This document shows, one piece after another, positions 1 to 7,649 of a stretch of 64,000 nt of DNA (positions are counted from its first letter, which is position 1; each line of letters opens with the position of its first letter). Both the position numbers and the translations under genes were made by a program. The stretch comes from Paenibacillus xylanexedens. Its GTDB lineage: Bacteria > Bacillota > Bacilli > Paenibacillales > Paenibacillaceae. The notes beneath the pieces were generated by a model. It ran no database searches. It had not been told where the DNA came from and was given only the letters and a program-made list of their open reading frames with translations. The stretch spans positions 1 through 64,000 of the forward strand of contig NZ_JAGIKV010000026.1 in the NCBI RefSeq assembly GCF_017874615.1, written 5' to 3'.

Positions 1-341
1 GGATACGGTGGAACAATGGACAAAAAAAAAGAGACGTTTCAGAAGCCGTGCTCCATTCGGATCAGGGCTTCCAATACACGTCTCAGGCGTACAACTCACG
101 ATTAGAAGCATTCGGCGTCAAAGGCAGCCACTCTCGCAAAGCAACCTGCCTGGATAACGCATGCATCGAATCCTTCTTTTCGCATCTCAAGACAGAGAAG
201 CTGTACCTTAACCAGTGTAATTCAGAAGCAGAGATTCGACAAGCCGTGGAAGATTACATGTACAATTACAACTACCGACGCTTTCAAGCCAAACTCAAAC
301 AGCGCGCACCGATTGAATATCGATGCGCACTGGCAGCATAG
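1..341 (+). CDS. IS3-family transposase OrfB, 3' part (cut by window edge)
   Basis: This is the C-terminal part of a DDE transposase of the IS3 family (IS150-like OrfB). The frame is open from base 3, so the gene starts left of the window. The first GTG at 48 is internal. The core block LHSDQGFQYTS carries the second catalytic Asp of the rve integrase fold. The block CLDNACIESFF follows, with the catalytic Glu, and then a tail with YNYRRFQ and APIEYR that is typical of OrfB C-termini. The last part is intact up to the TAG stop, so the copy may be functional. OrfA and the left end cannot be seen. The product would cut and join the element ends in the cytoplasm. Confidence 0.9.
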   Translation, partial: IRWNNGQKKRDVSEAVLHSDQGFQYTSQAYNSRLEAFGVKGSHSRKATCLDNACIESFFSHLKTEKLYLNQCNSEAEIRQAVEDYMYNYNYRRFQAKLKQRAPIEYRCALAA

Positions 342-377
342 CTTTTTTCATCTGTCTACTTGACAGGGGTATGACCA
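1..377 (+). mobile_element. Right part of an IS3-family insertion sequence
   Basis: The transposase tail is followed by 36 bases that hold the likely right terminal inverted repeat, around 352-377 (TGTCTACTTGACAGGG...). It ends in CA, as IS3-family termini do. The boundary is inferred, because the left end is outside the window. The next gene is only about 45 bp away and has no recognisable terminator, so the element may have inserted just behind it. Confidence 0.7.
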
Positions 378-422
378 CGTATGGGGCAGCTCTTTTGTTT
401 GATTCATATATAAAACGTTGGA

Positions 423-2045
423 TTACATTGATTTAGTCAGCGTAATGGAACCATCTTTTTGTGCCCATTTCACGTCCCAGTTCAGAAGTTCAGCGATGAA
501 GCGCAGAGGTACTTGCGTACGTCCATCTTTGTTTACAAATACAGTTGCACCCACGTTTTTCTTCACGCCGTTCACTTCCATAACGTTGTTGTTCACCCAG
601 AATTCAAGGGTATCATCGCCAGCCATTACCGTTACTTGCTGTGCTTTTTTGTCCCATTTCACCGTTGCGCCAATACCTTCACTCAGGAAACGCAGTGGAA
701 TGTATGTTGTGTTTTTCCAAAGCACTGGTGTGGTATCCATGTTGGTTGTTTTGTCGTTAATTTTCAGCATTTTGCTGTTCAGTTGCATCCATACCGTTGT
801 CATATCTGGTGCAGGTGTTGCTGGCTCTTGGAATTTGTCATTGAATTGAGTCACAATTGCGTTACCCAGGGCTTGACCTACACCAAACATCACTTTGAAG
901 CCTTCACGATTTGTTGTGTAAGAAGCATCATAGTTACCTGCTGCATATTGATTCAATACGTTTTGTACTTGATTTTCATGCGTTGTCAGTGCTTGTTGTC
1001 CTGCTGCTTTTGGCAGATTTCCAGCTGTTGCCGAATCCAGGAATGTAGCGAACTCTGTTGTAAATCCATCAATACGTTTCTCTACTGCTGCACGAGCCGC
1101 AGCATCGTTGTTTTTAACAGCTTTTACATAGTCGCTTTGTGCATTAACGTGGTTCGTTACCCAAATTTTCTCGAAAGCATTGGCACCATCGTTACCGTAA
1201 ACGGAAGCAATTGCTGCTTTGAAGTCAGCTGTGTTTCCAGCTTCAGTTGTAATCAGTGCGTTGGAAGCGGCTGTACGTCCATCAAATTGCTCTTGCATTT
1301 GCAGAGCCGAAAGCGCAAAGTGTTCAGAAGCCAAGTGGTTGAGTGCAGATCTCAGATCAGCTGCTTTTGTATCCGCTTTGGTATTTTCGAATTTCTCAGG
1401 CATTTGTGTCGTAATTGCTGTGGAGAGTGCCTTACTTACGTCGAACATTTCTTTGAAACCTTCACGGTAAGCCTTGTATGCATCAGCGTAATCTCCAGCT
1501 ACATACTCATCAAATACTTTTTGCACGAGATCTTCATGTACTTTCAGCGCCTGTTTGGCTGCTGCTTTTGGCAATTTGCCTTCGGTAGCTGTGCTCAGGA
1601 ATGTGGAGAACTCATCCACGAAACCGTTGATGTTTGCCTGTGCTTGTTTGATCCCAGCCTGGTTGCCCATTTTGGTTGCTTTCACCAGATCATCTGTGTA
1701 TTTGTTATGAGCGCGGAAGATGCGTTCGAATTCTTTGGCACCTGCGTCACCGTATAGGGAAGCGATTGCTGGTTGCATATCCAGTGCATTCTGGTCGAGT
1801 GCTTTGTAGGCTGCATCTGCATCTTTTGCTCCGTCATATGCTTTGGCCATTGCCGTTACTGCGAGTGCAAAGTGCTCGGACAACAGGTGGTCCAGGTTCG
1901 CTCTCAGGTCAGCCGCCGGTGTGTTCACGGATGCTTTCATCATGGTCATTGGTGTCTGTGGTGCGGAAGCTGCTCCAGCGATTCCCGGCATCAATAGTGT
2001 CAAGCTAAGTACAGGTGCGATAAACTTCTTCATTTTCATTTTCAT
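423..2045 (-). CDS. Secreted protein with two alpha-helical repeats and a copper-amine-oxidase-like domain
   Basis: Exported protein of 540 residues. I place the start at the ATG at 2045 because GAGGAG lies 10 nt upstream and a signal peptide follows at once (Lys-rich start, hydrophobic core, GAASA near residue 26). The frame stays open 31 codons further upstream, but without a ribosome site. Residues about 45-219 and 229-405 are two copies of one Ala-rich helical unit. Both contain SEHFAL, SYG or VYG plus D/N-GA, and REGFK-MF. Residues about 417-540 are a copper amine oxidase N-terminal-like domain with two PLRF blocks, a common surface or stalk domain in Paenibacillus secreted proteins. Function is unknown. 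A cell-wall or envelope role is inferred from export and repeats. Confidence 0.88.
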   Translation of the reverse strand: MKMKMKKFIAPVLSLTLLMPGIAGAASAPQTPMTMMKASVNTPAADLRANLDHLLSEHFALAVTAMAKAYDGAKDADAAYKALDQNALDMQPAIASLYGDAGAKEFERIFRAHNKYTDDLVKATKMGNQAGIKQAQANINGFVDEFSTFLSTATEGKLPKAAAKQALKVHEDLVQKVFDEYVAGDYADAYKAYREGFKEMFDVSKALSTAITTQMPEKFENTKADTKAADLRSALNHLASEHFALSALQMQEQFDGRTAASNALITTEAGNTADFKAAIASVYGNDGANAFEKIWVTNHVNAQSDYVKAVKNNDAAARAAVEKRIDGFTTEFATFLDSATAGNLPKAAGQQALTTHENQVQNVLNQYAAGNYDASYTTNREGFKVMFGVGQALGNAIVTQFNDKFQEPATPAPDMTTVWMQLNSKMLKINDKTTNMDTTPVLWKNTTYIPLRFLSEGIGATVKWDKKAQQVTVMAGDDTLEFWVNNNVMEVNGVKKNVGATVFVNKDGRTQVPLRFIAELLNWDVKWAQKDGSITLTKSM

Positions 2046-2147
2046 TACGTGTTCACTCCTCGGTTTGTTTTGTTTATCCTTTGTTTCCTCGTCGTCGTCT
2101 TCATAGGGTGTAACGCAGGGTTCTCTATTCTGGATCACTCTGTGTGC

Positions 2148-2183
2148 AAAAAAAATTCGCAGCCTTCAGTGAAGAAAGCTACG
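2148..2183 (-). terminator. Intrinsic terminator in the leader of the 423-2045 gene
   Basis: Reading the minus strand, a 10-bp stem with two G-U pairs (arms 2074-2083 type and 2058-2067 type, that is 2174-2183 and 2158-2167) and a 6-nt loop is followed by eight T. It lies about 105 nt upstream of the ATG at 2045. A TATAAT-like hexamer (2228-2233, minus) lies upstream of it. No other minus-strand gene precedes it, so it either ends a short leader transcript or acts as an attenuator. Confidence 0.65.
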
Positions 2184-2374
2184 AAAGCCTGTTGTATCAG
2201 GGTTTTTTTGAATTAAAAAAATATAAAATTATAGTGATCTTTCCTATCCGAGACGATATACCTCCTGTAAGATAGGCACTTCATTTCCCTTTATTTCTCA
2301 ATTAAAGCTTACATCGAAGGTTATCCTGAAGTACAATGAAGAGAATTCATATTATTCACGAAGGGGGTCCATTC

Positions 2375-2581
2375 ATGACCTGGTTGCCTTATGTTTTAAT
2401 TGTGGGTATCGCCTTATTTGGAGGCATTGCTACCATGATCATCGGAAATTCCAAAGCCAATCAGACCAGCAATCCCGAATATGATCGCCGCACAAAGCAA
2501 AACCTTAGCAAACTTTCCTATGTATACGTTGGTGCGATTGTACTTGGTTTTGGCGGACTAATCCTCTATCTTTTTAACTAA
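2375..2581 (+). CDS. Small membrane protein, two predicted helices
   Basis: A 68-residue protein. The start at 2375 is chosen because AAGGGGG sits 7 nt upstream. An upstream in-frame ATG at 2336 has no such site. Residues about 3-23 and 48-66 are hydrophobic and look like two membrane helices. A polar, Asn/Lys/Arg-rich linker with NPEYDRRTKQN lies between them. I do not recognise the family. It is monocistronic between divergent and convergent neighbours. Confidence 0.7.
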   Translation: MTWLPYVLIVGIALFGGIATMIIGNSKANQTSNPEYDRRTKQNLSKLSYVYVGAIVLGFGGLILYLFN

Positions 2582-2684
2582 AATGTTTCGATTCGGCAAA
2601 GAATACGTTCAAACATGCCAAGCAGCTTCAGTTTTCGTTCTACATTCTCCATATACATGCACATGTTTACAAGTTGGAGATAAT

Positions 2685-2697
2685 TCAGAATTATTCT
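2685..2697. repeat. Short palindrome upstream of the 2781 gene
   Basis: The sequence CAGAATTATTCTG is a perfect 6-bp inverted repeat around a single T, about 85 nt upstream of the start of the secreted protein at 2781. It could be an operator. Nothing else supports a function. Confidence 0.25.
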
Positions 2698-2780
2698 GGA
2701 TATGTTCGGGGTTTAATATAAAGCCATAAGGGACAGCGAGCCCATAAAACAAACCAAACCCCAACTTGAAGGAGAGATAT

Positions 2781-3890
2781 ATGATGAAAAAAAACATGAA
2801 GAAATCCGTAGCAACGATGATGGTACTGGGCATGACATTAACAGGAGCAACGGGTGTATTCGCCGGAACGCAGTTGGAGAAAATCTCCGCATACCTTAAT
2901 CATGGAATAAGCTTTAATGTCGATGGCGCGGCTTACTCACCAACCGATGGCAATGGCAACAAACTTGCTCCAATTACCTATAACAACTCCACTTATCTGC
3001 CCGTACGTGCGCTTGCCGATGCACTGCATGTACCCGTATCCTATGACGGCAAAAAAGGACAGGTCATTATCGGCCAAGCTACCAGCAATCCATCAGCCTT
3101 GACGAATGTAACGTATAGCGCAGCACAAAAAGAGGCGATTCAAAAAGCTTTTGCACAATTCGATGGGTTCGAGACCGCTTATGCACCTCAACAGATGATC
3201 GCAGGTGACAAGTTCAAAAGTGTAGGTGCGGGTGGCGACAGCGTCAGTTTTGTCTTCAACCATATGAAAGTGGATGTGTCTCCAAGAGATTATTCGGACG
3301 GTTATACGAGCAAAGACGTGAAACTCTCCAATGGTGTTATCGCCAAATGGTACACACCAGATCAAACGGGCATGCTCACATTCCAGCTGGATGATCGCTA
3401 CGTTACGCTTAGCTCCCCGGATCATAAGCTGAGCCAAGCTCAGTTGCAACAAGTCGCTGTCTCTGTTCAAAAGTCTAACAGCAACAATGATCAAGGGATC
3501 ACTGCATTCGCAGATGTGAACTATAGCAAACAACAATTGGATAACATTCGCAAAGCATTTGCGAAGTTTGACGGGTTCACCACAGCCTATGCCCCACAAC
3601 ATATGGTTGCTGGAGATACGTTCAAAAGCGTAGGTGCAGGCGGTGATGGTGTAAACTTTGTTTTTAATCGTATGAATGTAACGGTCTCCCCTAAAGATTA
3701 TTCGTTCAGCTATGATGGCAAAACGGTAAAACTGCCTAATGGCGTCTCAGCCAAATGGTATACACCAGACCAAACGGACATGCTCACATTCAAGCTGGAT
3801 GATCGTTATGTAACACTCAGCTCGCCGAATAACCAATTGACTCACACTCAACTGGAGCAAATGGCGGTATCTGTACAAAAAGTGAAATAA
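2781..3890 (+). CDS. Secreted protein with copper-amine-oxidase-like domain and a tandem duplicated domain
   Basis: Exported protein of about 369 residues. AAGGAGA at 2769-2775 serves an ATG at 2781 or, with better spacing, the next codon ATG at 2784. The signal peptide covers residues about 1-28 (cleavage near VFA-GT). Residues about 40-98 form a copper amine oxidase N-terminal-like domain with the YLPVRALADAL block. Two copies of a roughly 120-residue domain follow (about 110-230 and 245-368). They share FDGF-TAYAPQ-M, FKSVGAGGD, AKWYTPDQT, and LDDRYVTLSSP. The duplicated domain is not one I can name. It shares the export signal and stalk-like domain with the minus-strand gene at 423-2045, but the domain order is reversed. 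Confidence 0.87.
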   Translation: MMKKNMKKSVATMMVLGMTLTGATGVFAGTQLEKISAYLNHGISFNVDGAAYSPTDGNGNKLAPITYNNSTYLPVRALADALHVPVSYDGKKGQVIIGQATSNPSALTNVTYSAAQKEAIQKAFAQFDGFETAYAPQQMIAGDKFKSVGAGGDSVSFVFNHMKVDVSPRDYSDGYTSKDVKLSNGVIAKWYTPDQTGMLTFQLDDRYVTLSSPDHKLSQAQLQQVAVSVQKSNSNNDQGITAFADVNYSKQQLDNIRKAFAKFDGFTTAYAPQHMVAGDTFKSVGAGGDGVNFVFNRMNVTVSPKDYSFSYDGKTVKLPNGVSAKWYTPDQTDMLTFKLDDRYVTLSSPNNQLTHTQLEQMAVSVQKVK

Positions 3891-3899
3891 ACAAAAATA

Positions 3900-3953
3900 A
3901 ACACACATCATTTCGGTCCCGCTCTATGAGCTGGGGCTGATTTGATGTGTGTT
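3900..3953. terminator. Long hairpin between convergent genes
   Basis: The arms AACACACATCA (3900-3910) and TGATGTGTGTT (3943-3953) are perfectly complementary over 11 bp. An inner GC-rich stem fills most of the space between them. On the minus strand it is followed by a T-rich tract, and on the plus strand it directly follows the stop at 3890. It probably ends transcription from both sides. Confidence 0.6.
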
Positions 3954-4069
3954 ACGTATGCTCAAACTCTGCTACAAAGACCTCTTCCTGTTCGTCCGCA
4001 TACCCTTTAAAAACAACTTCTTCGATATCTTTATAATTAAAGACTTACATCATAGATTCGTTCCATCAT
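3952..4069 (-). pseudogene. Possible frameshifted small ORF
   Basis: Reading minus, an ATG ATG just after the stop of the 4072-5136 gene opens a 10-codon frame (MMERIYDVSL) that stops at TAA. One base out of frame, coding-like sequence continues (NYKDIEEVVFKGYADEQEEV...EFEHT) to a TAA at 3952-3954. Skipping one base near 4035 would give a single protein of about 38 residues, rich in Glu and Asp. No ribosome site is seen. It may be a decayed gene, an assembly error in a T run, or chance. Confidence 0.3.
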
Positions 4070-4071
4070 AA

Positions 4072-5136
4072 TTACAATGCCAGTTCAGCCAAACGAACAA
4101 CCCTGCGATACATCATCGTATCCATCAAATCCTCCCAGTCAAGTTCACTGGCATTAACGTCTCGATAATAGACCGCAGCAGCAGGCAAGAAACCAACCAG
4201 CGGTCCTGTACCACCACATATCAGGCTACCGCCGTCTCCGCCTTTGGGCATCACATCCCCAGCCGAATCCAGTGTAAGCTCATACTTGTAGGGATCACCG
4301 GCAAATTGCACTCCGAAGAAATTCGGCAGTTCCAGATCATAAGGACAATCATCCTTTTCTTCAACCCGTGAAGAGGCCGTCTCTGCCAATCCATCCACAA
4401 TTTCATCCACGCCTTCCAGACTTCCAAAGTGCTTCAATCTCATCGTATAGTCGAAGCTGTCACCCCAGGGAAATAACGTGCGACAACCGCCGCCATAGAT
4501 ATACTCCCATTCGTCTTCGGTTAGTAAACCAAAACCCGCTGCAGCTTCCTCCCTCACAACGTCTTCCAACTCTATTCCTTCGTTGAACCACAGGATTCGG
4601 ACTTCATTCTCACTTTGGCGAATCAATCGAAATTGTTGATGCAATTCATATTCACGTATTTCCGACTGCTTAAACTGCTCCAGCGCTGACGGGAAATCAG
4701 GATTTTCCTGTGCAAATGCTTCCTCCTTGGACACTTCAATCCAGCCAAGTGAGATCAGTTCGCATTCAACAAGCATCGGCGCAATGTTGACCGTTCTTAC
4801 AGGTGACATTTGACTCGCCAGAAAAGAATCCACGTCCTCCACACCATACTCACTGACTGTTTCATGCAGGTCGGCTGATGTCTCTTCGTTCATACCATGC
4901 TGCCAACGATCCCAGCCGAGTGTTACTTGATCCCCAGGCACAAACACAAATCTCAGCCCATCCTCCGTAAATATACCTGTCTCCATCCGCTGACCAAATC
5001 GTTCAAATGTCTCGAGGCCCTCATATACCATACCGTCTGGTAACTGACGAACAAGCTTACGCATCCAAGCCTCTTTGTCCTGAGCATTCAACCCCTGCCA
5101 CATGTCTCGTCTCAATGCCTCCACAACTTCCCCCAC
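4072..5136 (-). CDS. Uncharacterised protein with a formylglycine-generating-enzyme-like motif
   Basis: A protein of about 354 residues with no signal peptide. Residues 205-212 (LTEDEWEY) and 222-228 (FPWGDSF) match the conserved LPTEAEWEY...PWGD signature of the FGE-sulfatase / SUMF1 fold. The segment FVFVPGDQVTLGW (64-76) resembles the opening strand of that fold. The Cys pair used for formylglycine formation by true FGE enzymes is not evident, so catalysis is doubtful. The start is uncertain. The GTG at 5136 has an AAGGAAAG nearly touching it, and an ATG at 5103 is an alternative. It lies 76 nt behind the 572-residue gene at 5213-6931 and is probably co-transcribed with it. Confidence 0.75.
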   Translation of the reverse strand: MGEVVEALRRDMWQGLNAQDKEAWMRKLVRQLPDGMVYEGLETFERFGQRMETGIFTEDGLRFVFVPGDQVTLGWDRWQHGMNEETSADLHETVSEYGVEDVDSFLASQMSPVRTVNIAPMLVECELISLGWIEVSKEEAFAQENPDFPSALEQFKQSEIREYELHQQFRLIRQSENEVRILWFNEGIELEDVVREEAAAGFGLLTEDEWEYIYGGGCRTLFPWGDSFDYTMRLKHFGSLEGVDEIVDGLAETASSRVEEKDDCPYDLELPNFFGVQFAGDPYKYELTLDSAGDVMPKGGDGGSLICGGTGPLVGFLPAAAVYYRDVNASELDWEDLMDTMMYRRVVRLAELAL

Positions 5137-5212
5137 CTTTCCTTATGCACTTTCACTTCTCTAAAATGTTTTACTAGCTGGCACAGCAAACTTACTTGTC
5201 TTGTTTACATTT

Positions 5213-6931
5213 TTACTTCCCTGCGGCCTGCAACAGTTCCAGCAATAATTCCTTCCGTCTTCCTTCCGCTTTGCGAGCGAGCGTCGTTAGCTTCTCCACC
5301 TTGCCAAAGATCGGATAGACTACACGTTCCACTTCATAATGCTCAAGTTTTTGAATCTGTCTAACCAGCAGTTCGAGTATTTCCTCATTCTCCAGCTCGG
5401 GCTGAATCTTCAGCTTCAGACTATCGGTCGAACGACGCAAGCTGGCGACTAACGCAGGTATGGATTGAGCCGTTACACCCTGTTTTTCCACAAATGCCGC
5501 AATGAACTTATCCTGAATCAACTGATGCTCATCATCCACTTCACCCATGTAATATTCAACCAACGGGAAATACTGCTCATCCACAAGCCCCAGTCCAAAG
5601 GTTGCATAACTGCCCGGCATACAGCTTTTCTCTCCCTCGGTATCCTCGTAGAACTCAAACTCTTGGATAGCCTCACGCGCATACTCTTCCAGGAGTGGAT
5701 GCAGCTCCGGGTACTCCAGTGCATTGGCAAAGAATCGGTGGGTATCTGACTTCGCGAGCCCTTTGATCGGCAAATACTGCTTTACGCTGGACTTGAGCTT
5801 GATCTTATAACTTTTCGGAAAGCCCTGTTTCAATAAATGAGTGATAAAGGTAAGTGCCTGTTGATAGGCACCAGCCCCTTCCTTACGAATGTGAATGGTC
5901 ATCAGAGCAAATACATCATTTGCTTTGCATTCCACTTCTTCCGTTCTCACATGAATACCGTCCTTCGCATACGTTCCGCTACCTTCTGTCATCATACGTG
6001 CCGCACGTTTGCTACCGAGTTGCTTCGCGAGTTCCAGAAAAGTCACACCTTTGGATTTGCTATAACTGGGCTCAAAACGTAGAATCATGACCGCTGCGTA
6101 TAACAGCAGATCGATTGGTTGAGCCTCGGATGTTTGCTGCTTCCCGTGCTCGTCCAAATGTTGGTCAGTCTGTGTTTCAATGTTCGATTGAAGCGTTGCT
6201 CCGGGCTTAAGCGAATATTCATTGGTACGATAAGCCGAAGATTGTACATCATAATACTGTGGCAAAAACTGATTCTCCGCCCATGCCGTCACTGCACGAG
6301 TAATCTCACCACGATGTTCCGCAAGTGCCTCCGGACGACCCTGATTCAACTCTTGAATCCGGTCATACTGCCCGATCGTCCATGCTACATCCAACTCCGG
6401 GAACAGCTTTGGATCGAGCAGATGACTCGTCAAAAAGAAGGAATCCAATGGCTTCGTTGGATATGTACTGTTCTCCAGATTCTTGTCTACATAGGTATGA
6501 ATACGCTCAAGGAGCAGCTTTCTTTTCTCTTCGTTTATCCATTCCAATAAAGTCAGTTGCAGCTTGCCTTCGGTTGTTGGGAATTTCCCTCGCAAGGTGA
6601 AGCGGTAGTCAGCCAACGGAGTATCTGCCAGCTTGTCCAATCTTTCCTGAACAACCTCTGCAAGCTTAGGCCCGATCTCGTTCCGTACCTGTTCCTCGGT
6701 AAAGGCTCCTGCCTGCTTTAATTTTACATCATCATCATCTAAACCCAGATCCAGGCTGTCTACCGTGGTCCGTCCAGGTTTGTAATCCAGTACAATATCA
6801 TTAAAAATACCCATTTGCAGTGTAGTTCGCTTCACAACACTTTCCAAGTCATCCCGCTTTTCCTGTTCATCAAACCATTCATGGATCGTCGTCATCATCT
6901 CTTCCATCGCCTGATCATAAAGTGTACTCAT
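5213..6931 (-). CDS. Uncharacterised large cytosolic protein
   Basis: A 572-residue soluble protein, acidic and Lys/Glu-rich. It has no signal peptide or membrane segment and no motif I recognise. The start ATG at 6931 is backed by AGGAG 5-6 nt upstream. The sequence is helical in character, with repeated short amphipathic stretches. The following gene (4072-5136) is on the same strand 76 nt downstream, so the two may form a small operon. A function cannot be inferred from the sequence. The even codon use and clean ribosome site make it a real gene. Confidence 0.8.
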   Translation of the reverse strand: MSTLYDQAMEEMMTTIHEWFDEQEKRDDLESVVKRTTLQMGIFNDIVLDYKPGRTTVDSLDLGLDDDDVKLKQAGAFTEEQVRNEIGPKLAEVVQERLDKLADTPLADYRFTLRGKFPTTEGKLQLTLLEWINEEKRKLLLERIHTYVDKNLENSTYPTKPLDSFFLTSHLLDPKLFPELDVAWTIGQYDRIQELNQGRPEALAEHRGEITRAVTAWAENQFLPQYYDVQSSAYRTNEYSLKPGATLQSNIETQTDQHLDEHGKQQTSEAQPIDLLLYAAVMILRFEPSYSKSKGVTFLELAKQLGSKRAARMMTEGSGTYAKDGIHVRTEEVECKANDVFALMTIHIRKEGAGAYQQALTFITHLLKQGFPKSYKIKLKSSVKQYLPIKGLAKSDTHRFFANALEYPELHPLLEEYAREAIQEFEFYEDTEGEKSCMPGSYATFGLGLVDEQYFPLVEYYMGEVDDEHQLIQDKFIAAFVEKQGVTAQSIPALVASLRRSTDSLKLKIQPELENEEILELLVRQIQKLEHYEVERVVYPIFGKVEKLTTLARKAEGRRKELLLELLQAAGK

Positions 6932-7120
6932 CTAAACTCCTGCCTTCCCATGCATCTTATGATGTTCATCAAACACACTTGAACCTACTTGAAACTTTAT
7001 GAATCCCGGATCAATCCGAGGTATCTATGTTATAAATACGTATTGATGTTCGTATACTACCTATTATTTTACTCTCTCCAGCACACCCGGAACAATAAGG
7101 CAGCAGGGGGAGAAAAGGTG

Positions 7121-7282
7121 GTGAAAGATGCCCATAAGTGGTATTTAAGACATGCCCTAGTCAAAGAGATCTACGGATACGGATTCCTTTTTTTCATATC
7201 TATGTACACTCTCGGCTTGCCCTCGCTATCATCATCCCTACGTTGTATAATTATTGTATTCCTTTTCAGGAGGTCTGACTAA
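7121..7282 (+). CDS. Possible small hydrophobic protein, coupled to the DUF7662-like gene
   Basis: A 53-codon frame opening with GTG at 7121. AGGGGGAG lies 8 nt upstream. Residues about 18-50 are largely hydrophobic and could span the membrane. Its TAA directly abuts the ATG of the next gene, and that gene's AGGAGG lies within its last codons, which would allow translational coupling. No family is recognised, and it could be a chance frame. The remainder of 6932-7120 holds no convincing gene, only the divergent upstream region of the 5213-6931 gene. Confidence 0.3.
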   Translation: MKDAHKWYLRHALVKEIYGYGFLFFISMYTLGLPSLSSSLRCIIIVFLFRRSD

Positions 7283-7525
7283 ATGAGCTACAGCAAATAC
7301 TTCCCCTTGGAAAACTATTTGAATCAAGTTTCAATCACCCTTACATACGCAGAGCTTGAGGAGATTCTTGGATTTACGTTACCCCCTACAGCATATAATC
7401 GCGAACAATGGTGGGTGAATAATTCCAATAATCATACACAGGCACTATCCTGGTTAAATGCCGGATGGAAGGTTGAGAATGTGATTCTAGGAAAACAAGT
7501 AACTTTTGTCCGCTGCGAGTCATAA
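7283..7525 (+). CDS. DUF7662-like small protein
   Basis: An 80-residue protein with a textbook start: AGGAGG at 7268-7273, 9 nt before the ATG. The pattern is Y-LE-YL, then a TYAELEEILGFTLP segment, then WWVNNSNNHTQALSWLNAGWKVENV. It matches the small DUF7662 family (LPPSA, WW-N, H-QA-AWL-AGW-V), which is known alone and as an accessory domain near restriction or defence genes. No partner of that kind is adjacent. Its biochemical role is unknown. Transcription ends at the palindrome at 7599-7646. Confidence 0.8.
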   Translation: MSYSKYFPLENYLNQVSITLTYAELEEILGFTLPPTAYNREQWWVNNSNNHTQALSWLNAGWKVENVILGKQVTFVRCES

Positions 7526-7598
7526 TGGATCTGTACGATATAGATTGTTAGTTATAACTCCAAAGGTTCTATTTTTCCATAAATGTTATTCGAGACAA

Positions 7599-7646
7599 AA
7601 AAAGCAGGGGAGAACTGATGAATTCATCAGTTCTCCCCTGCTTTTT
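7599..7646. terminator. 24-bp perfect palindrome, bidirectional terminator
   Basis: The arms 7599-7622 and 7623-7646 are perfectly complementary with no unpaired loop bases. The GC-rich inner stem (GCAGGGGAGAAC) is flanked by A and T runs, so it terminates in both directions. It separates the DUF7662-like gene from the convergent solute-binding protein gene. Confidence 0.88.
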
Positions 7647-7649
7647 AAA

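Noticed and set aside
459..1757. 432-codon open frame on the plus strand opposite the secreted repeat protein
   Set aside because: Cys/His/Phe-rich translation without domain character; it is an antisense shadow of the Ala-rich gene on the minus strand, which has a signal peptide and a ribosome site.
2148..2240. c-di-GMP or other riboswitch upstream of the secreted protein
   Set aside because: The conserved core of c-di-GMP-I aptamers could not be matched on either strand; only a terminator hairpin is supported.
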